This document shows positions 24,410-34,011 of a stretch of DNA of 64,000 bases, piece by piece. The DNA is from Candidatus Njordarchaeum guaymasense. GTDB lineage: Archaea > Asgardarchaeota > Njordarchaeia > Njordarchaeales > Njordarchaeaceae. The translations under genes were made by a program, and so were the position numbers. The stretch covers positions 3,337 to 67,336 of the forward strand of contig JAUQYT010000111.1 of assembly GCA_030587605.1 (NCBI GenBank), read 5' to 3'. Within the stretch, counting starts at the first letter, position 1. Every line of letters begins with the position of its first letter. The notes beneath the pieces were generated by a model, which saw only the letters and a program-made list of their open reading frames with translations, was not told where the DNA came from and did no database searches.

Positions 24410-26461
24410 TTGAGAGAGACGAGAACCAGGGGGACAACCTGTAAAGGGCTACTCGTGCTAATCTTAGCGATTGCCATGATAGCGCTACCACTTACCACGA
24501 TGACATCAAATAGCCAAAACCAACTAGACGTAACGACGACCCTACAGAGTCAACAGCCAGAAACAACAAGCTCACTAGCAGCACAATCACTTTTCATAAA
24601 GTGGGTCTACACCACGAGCAATATGGTTGAGTCTAATCCAGCAATAGGCGATGTTGACGGTGACGGCCAACAAGAGATAGTAATAGGCTCGAACGACGGC
24701 AGAATATACTCCTTAAATGGAACATCGGGTGCATCGAAATGGAACTACTCAACTGGTGACTGGATTTGGTCTTCTCCAGTTATCGCCGATGTGGACAAAG
24801 ACGGGCAAAAAGAAGTGATCGTAGGTTCACACAACCACAAAGTTTACTGCTTGAATAGGTTTGGACAGCTCAAGTGGAACTATACTACCGGAGGAGCCGT
24901 TGCTTCTTCTCCTGCCATCGCTGATCTTGACGGCGATGGGCAACTCAAAATAGTAGTAGGGTCATGTGACAACAAGACCTACTGCTTGAATGGGATTGGT
25001 GGATTGGAGTGGAATTATACTACTGAGGGACCCGTTCTTTCTTCTCCTGCCATAGCTGATCTCAATGGGGACGGACAGCTAGAGGTCGCAATAGGATCAT
25101 GGGATAGGAAAGTCTACTGTTTGAATAGAACAGGAAAATTAGATTGGACCTACACAACAGGAGATGTCATCTATTCCTCTCCGGCTATTGCTGACCTTGA
25201 TGGAGACGGACAGAAAGAAGTGATAATAGGATCATGTGACAAGAACGTTTATTGCTTGAATAAGACCGGCGGCGTAAGGTGGAAATATACAACAGGAAAT
25301 CCAGTTCGATCTTCTCCCACAATAAGTGACATTGACGAGGACAACCGCACGGAGATAATAATAGGGTCGAATGACAACAATGTCTACTGCTTAAGTGGGA
25401 CAGGTGGCTTGAGGTGGAACTTTACAGCGGGAGACATTATATCCCGTTTTCCAGCCGTCGCTGACGTTAACTCGGACAACCGGAAAGAAGTAATTGTTGG
25501 CACTTGGTCTGGCACCATCTTTTGCTTGAGTAGAACTGGCGTGCAATTGTCCAACTTCGTCACAGGTGCCGCGGTTGTCTCTTCCCCTACAGTAGCCGAT
25601 GTTGATGGGGACAGCAAGAAAGAGATAGTAGTAGGATCAGAAGACCGCAACGTTTACTGTTTGAGCAACTCTATACAACAAACTGGAACGTTGACAATTA
25701 CTGTCTCTGATTCTTCCTCGGGTAACCGCATAAACGGTGCCTATGTCTATTCCACATCCGCGCCTTCAGGCCAAGCTCCGTTATCCAACCTGACAATGGC
25801 TGACGGATCCGTTACTTTCAGGGACATACTGGTTGGGTCCTACGTCTTTGCAATAAATATGAATGGATACTACTACGCAACTCAATCCGTCTACGTTCTA
25901 GGTAACCAAACCACTACAGCGGAGTTTCTACTCACTAGGCAAGATCAGACAACTACAATTGTATCCAGTTCCACCGGTATAGTAATCGCAGGAATTGCAG
26001 CTCTGTTCTTGGTTGTGATTTTAGTCCTGCGAAGCGCAAGTGGAGGCGGCAGGGATGATATAGATATCCCGACGTACTCATATGAAAGCACGTCACAGCG
26101 CGAAGATCGATCTGAGGTTTTAGAGGAGCCGAAGGAACGTCTTTTATCGCCACGGATCTGTCCATACTGCGGAGCTAGCTACGTACGTGCCGATGCCTCA
26201 TACTGCTGGAACTGCGGAGCGGGTCTTGCAGGAGAGTCGGATACCGGCGTCATTCAAGGTAGAAAGAGAAGATCCCTGGCAACAGTGGGGAGGTGCATGG
26301 TTTGCAACTTGGACGTGAAAGAGGGCGAGAGCATGGTTTGGTGCACCTTCTGCGGAAATATCGCACACAGAACCCATATGCTTGAATGGTTGCATACCCG
26401 AGATTACTGCCCGCACTGCTACCGTCACTTGGACGAGCGGGATCTGAGATCACAACAGTAG
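24410..26461 (+). CDS. Membrane receptor-like protein: extracellular FG-GAP/PQQ propeller, cytoplasmic zinc ribbon and RING-like domain
   Basis: TTG at 24410 is chosen because AAAGGAGA lies seven bases upstream. The 683-residue product has a signal anchor (about 13-29), eight repeats of about 41 residues (about 62-425) of the type W-Y-T-T..SSPAIADLDGDGQ, each with a DxDxDG-like calcium loop, then a carboxypeptidase-regulatory-like Ig domain (about 430-510). A transmembrane helix (520-542), a zinc ribbon (CPYC near 584) and a C-terminal RING-like domain (629-670) follow, with the same ligand spacing as in the 14323 gene. This looks like an outside sensor joined to an inside RING-like effector. 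The ligand, and whether it binds a ubiquitin-conjugating enzyme, are unknown. Confidence 0.85.
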   Translation: MRETRTRGTTCKGLLVLILAIAMIALPLTTMTSNSQNQLDVTTTLQSQQPETTSSLAAQSLFIKWVYTTSNMVESNPAIGDVDGDGQQEIVIGSNDGRIYSLNGTSGASKWNYSTGDWIWSSPVIADVDKDGQKEVIVGSHNHKVYCLNRFGQLKWNYTTGGAVASSPAIADLDGDGQLKIVVGSCDNKTYCLNGIGGLEWNYTTEGPVLSSPAIADLNGDGQLEVAIGSWDRKVYCLNRTGKLDWTYTTGDVIYSSPAIADLDGDGQKEVIIGSCDKNVYCLNKTGGVRWKYTTGNPVRSSPTISDIDEDNRTEIIIGSNDNNVYCLSGTGGLRWNFTAGDIISRFPAVADVNSDNRKEVIVGTWSGTIFCLSRTGVQLSNFVTGAAVVSSPTVADVDGDSKKEIVVGSEDRNVYCLSNSIQQTGTLTITVSDSSSGNRINGAYVYSTSAPSGQAPLSNLTMADGSVTFRDILVGSYVFAINMNGYYYATQSVYVLGNQTTTAEFLLTRQDQTTTIVSSSTGIVIAGIAALFLVVILVLRSASGGGRDDIDIPTYSYESTSQREDRSEVLEEPKERLLSPRICPYCGASYVRADASYCWNCGAGLAGESDTGVIQGRKRRSLATVGRCMVCNLDVKEGESMVWCTFCGNIAHRTHMLEWLHTRDYCPHCYRHLDERDLRSQQ

Positions 26462-26577
26462 CGGACGTTTGCACGGGTAGCACGATTCTCTTCCCAGTGA
26501 ATATAGGTTTTTTAGATCCATTCTTTTGAACCATTAAGATAGTTTCCCGCCCTCCATGTTTTGCAGCCTTAAATATC

Positions 26578-29500
26578 ATGGGCCTTTCATCTCCCTTCGA
26601 CGCTGAACGAAGGAGGCCAAAAGGCTCTTTGCGCAAGGTTAGTAGAAGCTACCCCTCATGGTCAGTCTTTGCCATAGTCGCGCTCATATTCTTCTCAGCG
26701 CTCTTGGTAGGGCTGCAACCCACTCTTGGGTCTACTAAACCGGATGGAACACCCACAAATGGTTATTCATGCAAACCCCTGTCATTCTCTCGTTCCTCGC
26801 CTTGGTTCTACTACCCCACATCCTGCATTCGCATTCTGATCTTGTATGATCTTTCAACTGGTGCGCAGGTGTACGCGGACAAGTGGGGCCCTCTTCTAGG
26901 GGACTATGGCTACAATGCAACGTTACTCTCAATCCAACAAGCAACTAGCAACATCAGCTTGACGTCACATTATGACTTGGTTTTAGTTGATCACTCATGC
27001 GGAGGTGATGGTGGAGAAGAGATTAATCAAGGAGAAGCCAACGCGCTATCTGGAATAAGTAAGCCTTTGGTTCTTCTTGGTGGAGCGCATGGAGTCATTG
27101 ACAGGCTCGCAAACTACGTAGGAGGAACTGGACGAATCAACGTAGCAGGAACGGTTCAGAAAGCCTACGATATGGTTCATCATGAGATCTACACATCTCC
27201 CTATCTCATCACGGAAACTGTGGTTGGTCCTTCAGACTCGATTGAGATATTCAGCCAAACTGTAAGCCTTGAGTCATACCCCGAAAATGTAATCAACGGT
27301 CTCCACGATTTCGGCATCGTTGATGGAGCGACAAACCCTGTTATCGGAGCCCTTTTCAGCGCTCGCGGCAGTTGTGGGCGAGTCTACTGGTGGGCCTTCC
27401 AAGATCCCTCAAAACTCAACGCAAATGGAATGCAACTCTTCATCAACACGGTTGAGTGGATGGGCGGATTTACAAATTTCGGGCCGCTTTTTGATTTCCT
27501 TCAAGGAACTGAGAGTACGGACCCATTAAAGTCGACTTACTGGACAGGCGGATTCGGGGACTACTTTGAACCTCAGATACCTGCAACCTACTACGCCTAT
27601 GAATCACTCAGACTCATTGGGCGACTCAGCGCCATCAACACTTCAGCACTAGCCGACTGGCTTGCGAGCCACTGCTATTCTACCGATGGGAGCTTCTTCA
27701 AGTCCCCTTCCAGATACTTGTCGTCGTCTTGCTCTGGAGTTGTTGAGACAGGGATGGCTTTGCAGATCCTGTCCGGACTGGGAGCGCTGAGTAAACTCAA
27801 CCTGACAAAGATCTCGACATACATTAAATCATGTCAGCTCGTAGATGGTTTTGTCCGCTACCCCGGTGACACCTCGAAGAGAATCACAAACACGTACTGG
27901 GCTCTAATCGCGTTGAATATAACAGGTTCAGTAAACAACATCAACAGAACAGGAGCGATAGACTACATTGCCTCTTGTCAGAACGTGAACCCAGCTGATT
28001 CGGCCAATTATGGTGGATTCGCCAATTACCCTGGAGGAGTATCTTATGCCAGCTACACTTACTTGGCACTCAAGGCTGTCAAACTACTCGACGCAATGGG
28101 TTCCGTGAATATGATGATCGTTGAGAACTGGTTGATGAATGGCTACGTAGCGCCGAAAGGAATGTTCTACGAGGAACTAGTCGTACATCAACGTTCCCAG
28201 GTAACCTTTGGAACAAGTTACTCGACTGCGAGTTTGTCATTGCTTGGAAAGCTCAATCGCATTAATCAATCACTGGTGGCGGGTTATCTTTCATCCGTGC
28301 AGTTCGGAGACGGGGGATGGTCCGGAGCTAACTGTACAGACGAATCAGTCGATGAGGTAGCTGATTGCTACCATGCCATCTTGGGCCTGAGCGAATTGGG
28401 TCGCATTGATGCGATTAGGGACGTCGAAGGACTTGTCGGGTTCATCACAAGATGCCTCTCTCCGACACCAACATACGGGTTTTCGAATCTCCCTCAAACT
28501 CTCTCAAACATCTGGCACACCTACAACGGAATTAGCGTTCTTCACGACCTAGGTATGATAGATGCCACAAAAGCGAGAACCCTAAACAGCTCCATACTCT
28601 CATCATATGACGGATACCGCGCGACGTTTGAATGGTATAGACTCGCTTACCCTGCCAGCTCAGACGGGTATAATTGCAGCGATGTAAACATACCCTTCGA
28701 ATTCTCATTTCTTCAGAGGGGCGCCAAGGGAGTAATACTAACAGATCTGGCGATCATATCTCTCTTAGACCTTGGTTCCAAGGATTGGATAGACAGCAAT
28801 GCTCAGAACATATGGAGCAAAGTCAGCCAGTGTGAAGTAACCACAGGTTCTTACGGCGGCTACTACACGATCTTTTCAGGCGCACTAGTCAATAACCTGA
28901 CAGCAGGGATACGCTATACGTACCATGCTTTAAACTGCCTCTGGATCCTGGCTGGTTTCCTGAACTACACAGGTGGCTTCCCAAGTCACCTCACGAATGC
29001 TTCTATGACGATTGAGAGAATAATAAGCCTCTATGACCCGCTAATCGGCCGCTTCAGAGACGACGGCTACATTTTGGAACCATACTCTCCTGTTGAAACC
29101 ACTTTCATGGCGCTCGCCTCACTTCAACTTCTGAACGCGGTACACAACGTCGACTACATCAAGACAACCGAATACCTCAAATCACACCTATACTCAAACT
29201 TGGTGGACACCTACTACTCCTTCAAAGGACTACAAGTCCTCAACAAACTATCTGCCATCAACGCGACTAGGCTCTTGGACTTCGTTAAAGACTGCCAGAA
29301 ACCAAGTGGGGTGTTTAAGTCAGATTATAGCGCTTCCTACAGACTGGAAACAACGAGAATGGCGACCGAGATTTTAAGCTACTATAACCAAACATGGATT
29401 ACGGCTCAACAGACTAAGGTAGTCATCAACTCGATCAGTGCACCGAGTACGATGAATCTTGGATCCAACTACCTACTCAACCTAACTCTGACCGACGGTC

Positions 29501-30600
29501 AATTCAATCTACCCATGTCAGGGGCTACAGTAAAGGTCAGACTTGGGACACACGAGTATACGGGGATTGAGACACCAGCCAACAGCGGAGAATACGTCGT
29601 GAGCATCGCGGTCCCAGTCCAGGGGGCACTTCTTAGGACCCAGGGGCTAGCCATTAGAGCTTCTAAGGACAGGTTCCAGACTGGCACGACTCAAATGACT
29701 GTCCAGATCTCAGGCTATGGCGTCATCATTAAAGCGCAAACTGAGGTGGTCTTGATCCGACCAGGCGATAGCGATTACTTAACCACGTCAAACACAACAA
29801 TCACAGCGCTAATCCTTGCCTTGGATCAGAGTTGGATTCCCGTCGGAAGGGCGGAACTGCGACTTTACGTAAACGACTCACTTGCTGACACGATGTCATC
29901 AAACTCATCAGGCCAACTTTCATTCAGTTGGAGACCAAACTCCTCAGGTATATACGATCTGAGAGTCATCTTTGAAGGCTCAGACACACTCAACGCTTCA
30001 TGGGCAACGAAAGTCATCAACATTGAAAAGACACCGACCAAACTTACACTGTCCTCGGATTATGCTGGTGTGGAGTCCGTTGAGGTTGGTTCCACAATTA
30101 GACTCATGTCGAAACTTCTTGACAGAAATGGCTTTCTAGAGAAACTGATCGTGGGGGCAAACATAACATTGATGGTGCTGGCGCCATCGGGAAAGGAGCT
30201 CTCACTAAATGCGGTGACTCGAAACGATGGGGTAGCATCTGTAGAAGTAACGATAAGTGAGACGGGTATCTACTCTTTATACTCCGTCTTTGAGTCAACT
30301 GGCTACTACTCGGGATCCACATCAGATGTCCTCTTGGTGAAAGCGATCTCGAACTTACCACAAAATGGAGGTGGTGGAAACGGGGGTGAAGGAGTATCTT
30401 GGGTTGACGCGTTACTGAGTGCGATTGCTAGCCCTGGTGGCATTGTACTTCTAGTAGCTTCAGCTGGTTTGCTATCAGTAGTGTACCTGCTTGGGGCTAA
30501 GCAACGAGAGCTCGAGTCGCTGAACGGTAGGCGCAGTCAACGTAATGGGCGCAGAACTTCAGCCGCCGAGGATAGTACACCAGTTAGCAGGAAAACTTAG
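26578..30600 (+). CDS. Giant cell-surface protein with alpha/alpha-toroid and Ig-like domains
   Basis: The 1340-residue protein has a basic N-terminus and signal anchor (about 27-47). A Rossmann-like domain (about 85-300, IRILILYDLST and SKPLVLLGGAHG) resembles glutamine-amidotransferase-like or DUF4350 folds. A long alpha/alpha-toroid (about 310-940) follows, built of prenyltransferase/squalene cyclase-type repeats with GGFANYPGG and ASYTYLALKA. Two or three Ig-like domains (about 950-1255), a glycine-rich hinge and a C-terminal transmembrane helix (about 1285-1305) end it. No DxDD cyclase acid motif is seen, so it is probably a binding or adhesion protein. ATG at 26578 has no ribosome site; a leaderless or short-leader transcript is likely. 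Confidence 0.8.
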   Translation: MGLSSPFDAERRRPKGSLRKVSRSYPSWSVFAIVALIFFSALLVGLQPTLGSTKPDGTPTNGYSCKPLSFSRSSPWFYYPTSCIRILILYDLSTGAQVYADKWGPLLGDYGYNATLLSIQQATSNISLTSHYDLVLVDHSCGGDGGEEINQGEANALSGISKPLVLLGGAHGVIDRLANYVGGTGRINVAGTVQKAYDMVHHEIYTSPYLITETVVGPSDSIEIFSQTVSLESYPENVINGLHDFGIVDGATNPVIGALFSARGSCGRVYWWAFQDPSKLNANGMQLFINTVEWMGGFTNFGPLFDFLQGTESTDPLKSTYWTGGFGDYFEPQIPATYYAYESLRLIGRLSAINTSALADWLASHCYSTDGSFFKSPSRYLSSSCSGVVETGMALQILSGLGALSKLNLTKISTYIKSCQLVDGFVRYPGDTSKRITNTYWALIALNITGSVNNINRTGAIDYIASCQNVNPADSANYGGFANYPGGVSYASYTYLALKAVKLLDAMGSVNMMIVENWLMNGYVAPKGMFYEELVVHQRSQVTFGTSYSTASLSLLGKLNRINQSLVAGYLSSVQFGDGGWSGANCTDESVDEVADCYHAILGLSELGRIDAIRDVEGLVGFITRCLSPTPTYGFSNLPQTLSNIWHTYNGISVLHDLGMIDATKARTLNSSILSSYDGYRATFEWYRLAYPASSDGYNCSDVNIPFEFSFLQRGAKGVILTDLAIISLLDLGSKDWIDSNAQNIWSKVSQCEVTTGSYGGYYTIFSGALVNNLTAGIRYTYHALNCLWILAGFLNYTGGFPSHLTNASMTIERIISLYDPLIGRFRDDGYILEPYSPVETTFMALASLQLLNAVHNVDYIKTTEYLKSHLYSNLVDTYYSFKGLQVLNKLSAINATRLLDFVKDCQKPSGVFKSDYSASYRLETTRMATEILSYYNQTWITAQQTKVVINSISAPSTMNLGSNYLLNLTLTDGQFNLPMSGATVKVRLGTHEYTGIETPANSGEYVVSIAVPVQGALLRTQGLAIRASKDRFQTGTTQMTVQISGYGVIIKAQTEVVLIRPGDSDYLTTSNTTITALILALDQSWIPVGRAELRLYVNDSLADTMSSNSSGQLSFSWRPNSSGIYDLRVIFEGSDTLNASWATKVINIEKTPTKLTLSSDYAGVESVEVGSTIRLMSKLLDRNGFLEKLIVGANITLMVLAPSGKELSLNAVTRNDGVASVEVTISETGIYSLYSVFESTGYYSGSTSDVLLVKAISNLPQNGGGGNGGEGVSWVDALLSAIASPGGIVLLVASAGLLSVVYLLGAKQRELESLNGRRSQRNGRRTSAAEDSTPVSRKT

Positions 30601-30686
30601 CCGTTGCATTATTCTTAAGGTCGGCACGTGGTGTTTCGGCTCTCCGCAGAGTTGGTTGGCATTCTTCATGTGAGGGAGATCGGCTC

Positions 30687-33242
30687 TTGGTTCTTGGGTC
30701 GCTCAGGAAAAGTGGAGGTGGGGGAAAGGAGGATTTCCAGTCAGCCTTGAATAGTGTCATCAATCGACTGGGTATCCGTGAGTTAAGTAGTATCCAGAAA
30801 CTGGCTTTAGTTGAAGGCCTCATTGATGGGGCCAGCCTCACCGTTGTTGCTCCATCTGGGAGTGGAAAAACGCTCGTAGGTTTAATGGGAGTTCTCAAGC
30901 TGCTCGTTGATGGGGATGACAATAGGAAAGCTGTTTTGCTCGTTCCCTTGAAGGCGCTTGCCACGCAGCAGTTCAACTATCTGAGACACGCATTGGGCAT
31001 CAAGGGGATGAAAGTTGCGATCAATACAGGAGACTCCTCTCGTTCTATGAACAGAGGGGACCTCGCCACGCACCAAGTTCTGGTCATGACCTATGAGCGG
31101 TTTGACCAGCTCATCAGGTCAAAGGAGTGGTGGCTCAAGAGAATCAGACTGGCCGTAATCGACGAGATCAACTACTTGACAGACAAGAGCAGAGGACCCA
31201 GACTCGAGGGGACAATAGTGAGATTGAAGGAGAATTTACCTCACGCTCAACTCATAGCATTATGTCCTCCCACATGTAACGCTGGCGATATTGCTGATTG
31301 GCTGGGTTGTAAGCTCATAGTGGGAAACGAGCGACCAGTCCCGCTTCACTTGGATGTGGTTCCAACCAATAACAAGGCTAGGTCAGCTGTCGAAATATCT
31401 CTAAAAACAATATCAGAAGGCGGAAGCGCCATTATTTTTACGTACAGCAGGTCGAAGTCTGAGCAAATTGCTTTTTCTCTTCTTGAAGCGATCCAGACAA
31501 CCTTAACTGAAAAGGAACGAGCAAAAGCGAAAGGATTATCCACAATGCTAATGAGAACCGGCGACGAGGCTCTTAGGGTCACTAAGAGACTTGCGTCATT
31601 GGTTAAAGGTGGACTCGCATTTCACCACGCTGGACTGAGCCTCGAGGACCGTAACATTGTCGAGGAAGGATTCAGAGAGGGCATCATAAAAGCAGTTGTG
31701 TGCACAACAACCCTCGGGACTGGCATCAACACTCCCGCAAGAACGGTTATCATTACGGACACGTCATACTTGGATGTCGAATCCCCTGCACTCTCTTCTC
31801 CACAACCGTTGCTGAAGAGGATAGAACCTGACAGACTGCACCAAATGCTCGGTCGAGCCGGTCGACTAGGATACGACACAGTCGGATACGGAGTCATACT
31901 GGTCGGCAGCAGAACTGAGGAGGAATTTGTCAAGAAAACCTACTTTCAGGCAAACGGCGCGAATTACAGGGGCAATGGGGCAGAACCCAGGTTTCCCATG
32001 ATCGAATCTAGAATGAATAGTGACTCCGCAATGCTTGAACAACTTCTTATCAGAATCTACGAATGCGGTGAATGCAGTGAAGAAGAATTACTAGATTTCC
32101 TATCGAAAACGTTCTGGTGGAAAGGCAAGACCGAGAAAGATGTCGACATTACTCCTTTGCTGAGATCTGATTCATTTGATGGCGACCGAATACTAGACCT
32201 ATTGTTGTCACTAAAGAAGTTGAAAGAGAGTTCTCATTTCAGCAAGCAGGGTGATGCCCGCTATGGTGACACCGTTACCGGCATTAGCCGCAATGAAGAG
32301 GAACATGAATCTCTCCGCCCCATACGCCTACTGAATATTTCAAGACAGAGGGTCGAGGCAAGGGTTAAGGAAGATGCTGAAGGCGTATGGGTCACTTGCT
32401 CTTTCAGCTCCAAGAAAGGACCGAGATGTGACTGCGCCCAAATGCGGCTACAGAGAGGCGGAAACGAGTGGAGTAATAGTACTATGTTATGCAACCATCT
32501 CGTCACTTTGGCTGACCATCTGCTCTCAACACGCTCAACCAGAGTTTACGCTGAGGAAATCATTGTCCGTTCGCTTTCAGGATCACTACCACTAGATCGC
32601 CTTCTTAACAACGGGTTAATTACGATTGTTGATGACAAGTATAGGTCCACTGAACTTGGTCACATCGCTGCAACCTTGTACTTGCACCCACTGACCGTCC
32701 TCTTCATTAAGAATACTTTCGGGAAACTCCATACAGATGACGAGCTTGACTTGGAGTCGACGATCAACATGGCTCTGAGGGCTCTCATAATCGAGGGGGG
32801 AGAGAAAGCGTCGCTGTTTAACCACGAAACCGTTGCAGGAGCCATAATGGAGTGGATCAACGAAGAAAGCGAAGAAGATATTCTCCGATCTAGGGCGATA
32901 GCTCCTGGAGACTTACATGAACTTAGAGAAGAACTAGGCAGAATAGCATATGCCGCCTCCCACGTTTCAGCGCTGCTGGGACTCATAAAGCTCTCCAAGA
33001 ATCTCTCAACAATAAGTAGGAGAATACGCTACGGGGTCAAGGAAGACCTGATTCCTCTGCTAGAGCTGTCAATACCTTCAATCGGGCGCAAACTGGCTAG
33101 GAAACTCTACGACCTAGGATACACAAACACGGATGAACTTGTGAGAGCCACATCCGAGGAACTCACAGAAGTTGTTCAGTTACCAGAAAACACGGTAACA
33201 ATGATCAAAGAGTACATTGAGAAAGTCGCGACCAGCAAGTGA
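30687..33242 (+). CDS. Ski2/Hel308-like superfamily 2 helicase with SWIM zinc finger
   Basis: The 851-residue helicase has Walker A APSGSGKT (near 54-61), a DEIN box (159-162) instead of the common DEIH/DEVH, TTLGTGINTPAR and the motif VI HQMLGRAGRLG. A winged-helix region is interrupted near 581-604 by a SWIM-type C-x-C-x18-C-x-H finger (C581, C583, C602, H604). The C-terminus carries a helix-hairpin-helix (IPSIGRKLARKLYDLG) as in Hel308. Hel308 unwinds stalled forks; SWIM fingers bind DNA or proteins. TTG at 30687 has GAGGGAGA seven bases upstream. The usual SAT-type motif III is altered to LCPPT. Confidence 0.85.
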   Translation: MVLGSLRKSGGGGKEDFQSALNSVINRLGIRELSSIQKLALVEGLIDGASLTVVAPSGSGKTLVGLMGVLKLLVDGDDNRKAVLLVPLKALATQQFNYLRHALGIKGMKVAINTGDSSRSMNRGDLATHQVLVMTYERFDQLIRSKEWWLKRIRLAVIDEINYLTDKSRGPRLEGTIVRLKENLPHAQLIALCPPTCNAGDIADWLGCKLIVGNERPVPLHLDVVPTNNKARSAVEISLKTISEGGSAIIFTYSRSKSEQIAFSLLEAIQTTLTEKERAKAKGLSTMLMRTGDEALRVTKRLASLVKGGLAFHHAGLSLEDRNIVEEGFREGIIKAVVCTTTLGTGINTPARTVIITDTSYLDVESPALSSPQPLLKRIEPDRLHQMLGRAGRLGYDTVGYGVILVGSRTEEEFVKKTYFQANGANYRGNGAEPRFPMIESRMNSDSAMLEQLLIRIYECGECSEEELLDFLSKTFWWKGKTEKDVDITPLLRSDSFDGDRILDLLLSLKKLKESSHFSKQGDARYGDTVTGISRNEEEHESLRPIRLLNISRQRVEARVKEDAEGVWVTCSFSSKKGPRCDCAQMRLQRGGNEWSNSTMLCNHLVTLADHLLSTRSTRVYAEEIIVRSLSGSLPLDRLLNNGLITIVDDKYRSTELGHIAATLYLHPLTVLFIKNTFGKLHTDDELDLESTINMALRALIIEGGEKASLFNHETVAGAIMEWINEESEEDILRSRAIAPGDLHELREELGRIAYAASHVSALLGLIKLSKNLSTISRRIRYGVKEDLIPLLELSIPSIGRKLARKLYDLGYTNTDELVRATSEELTEVVQLPENTVTMIKEYIEKVATSK

Positions 33243-33301
33243 CCAGTTCCACGATTACAGGATGTACACGGGGCAACTTCTGACTTTAGTCAAGGGGAGT
33301 G

Positions 33302-33778
33302 TCAAAGGAATCTGATCCAGCCTTTTCTTGGATGATAAGCTTGTCCGCCGCTCACGAGTTCTCCAATTAGCCTGTCTGCATACTCCCTTGGTATACCAGC
33401 CTTTTCACATTCTAGAAGAAGCTCCGTAACTTCTGTGTCCCTGTTCCTGTACCTAGTCAACACATCTTCTTGGAAGGTTCTCAATAGACCCTTCCTCCTT
33501 TCTTTACTGGTTTCACTTTTCCTCAGACTTTCCTCGGTTAATCGAACTTCTGGCGAACTATTAAGGCTGCTTGAGTTACCGGGACCTGCCTTCATATTAA
33601 GGTCATTGATAAGCTTTCGAGTTTCCTCAAATCCTTCAACCCTTCTCGCATGAAAGTGATCTATCTTTATGGTCTTCCCGCACTTGACGCATAAACGGGT
33701 CTTCTGCCTCTCAAAAGCAAGACTATAGAACCCACAGTCTGGGCACCTAAATACGACGTAGATCTTCTTGTGACTCAT
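33302..33778 (-). CDS. Zinc-ribbon protein with MCM-like C-terminal winged helix
   Basis: The 158-residue product begins with a zinc ribbon, CPDCGFYSL then CVKCGKTI (about 12-34), of the DUF1922/archaeal ribbon type. A charged, serine-rich linker follows, then a winged-helix domain whose end (GIPREYADRLIGELVSGGQA..PRKGWIRFL) resembles the C-terminal domain of archaeal MCM helicase. ATG at 33778 is clear. It probably binds nucleic acid or replication proteins. The TATA box CTTTTAAATAG (about 33900, minus strand) would give a long leader. Confidence 0.68.
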   Translation of the reverse strand: MSHKKIYVVFRCPDCGFYSLAFERQKTRLCVKCGKTIKIDHFHARRVEGFEETRKLINDLNMKAGPGNSSSLNSSPEVRLTEESLRKSETSKERRKGLLRTFQEDVLTRYRNRDTEVTELLLECEKAGIPREYADRLIGELVSGGQAYHPRKGWIRFL

Positions 33779-34011
33779 GGTTCAGGACCACGCAGAGTTC
33801 TCATGGTCGACGGAGACAGGCGATTAGAAAAATTCGCCCATTGCATGATAAGTATGAGCATAGGAGACTAGTTCCGTCACTTTTGGATCATTGGCTTCCC
33901 TATTTAAAAGCCCTACTCTCCAGAAACAGACAACTTAGAACGAGCAAGGATCATTGTTGACCCAACAGGTTTCCACAAGAGAATTGTTGAGCTCTTTATG
34001 TCTCCCTTATT

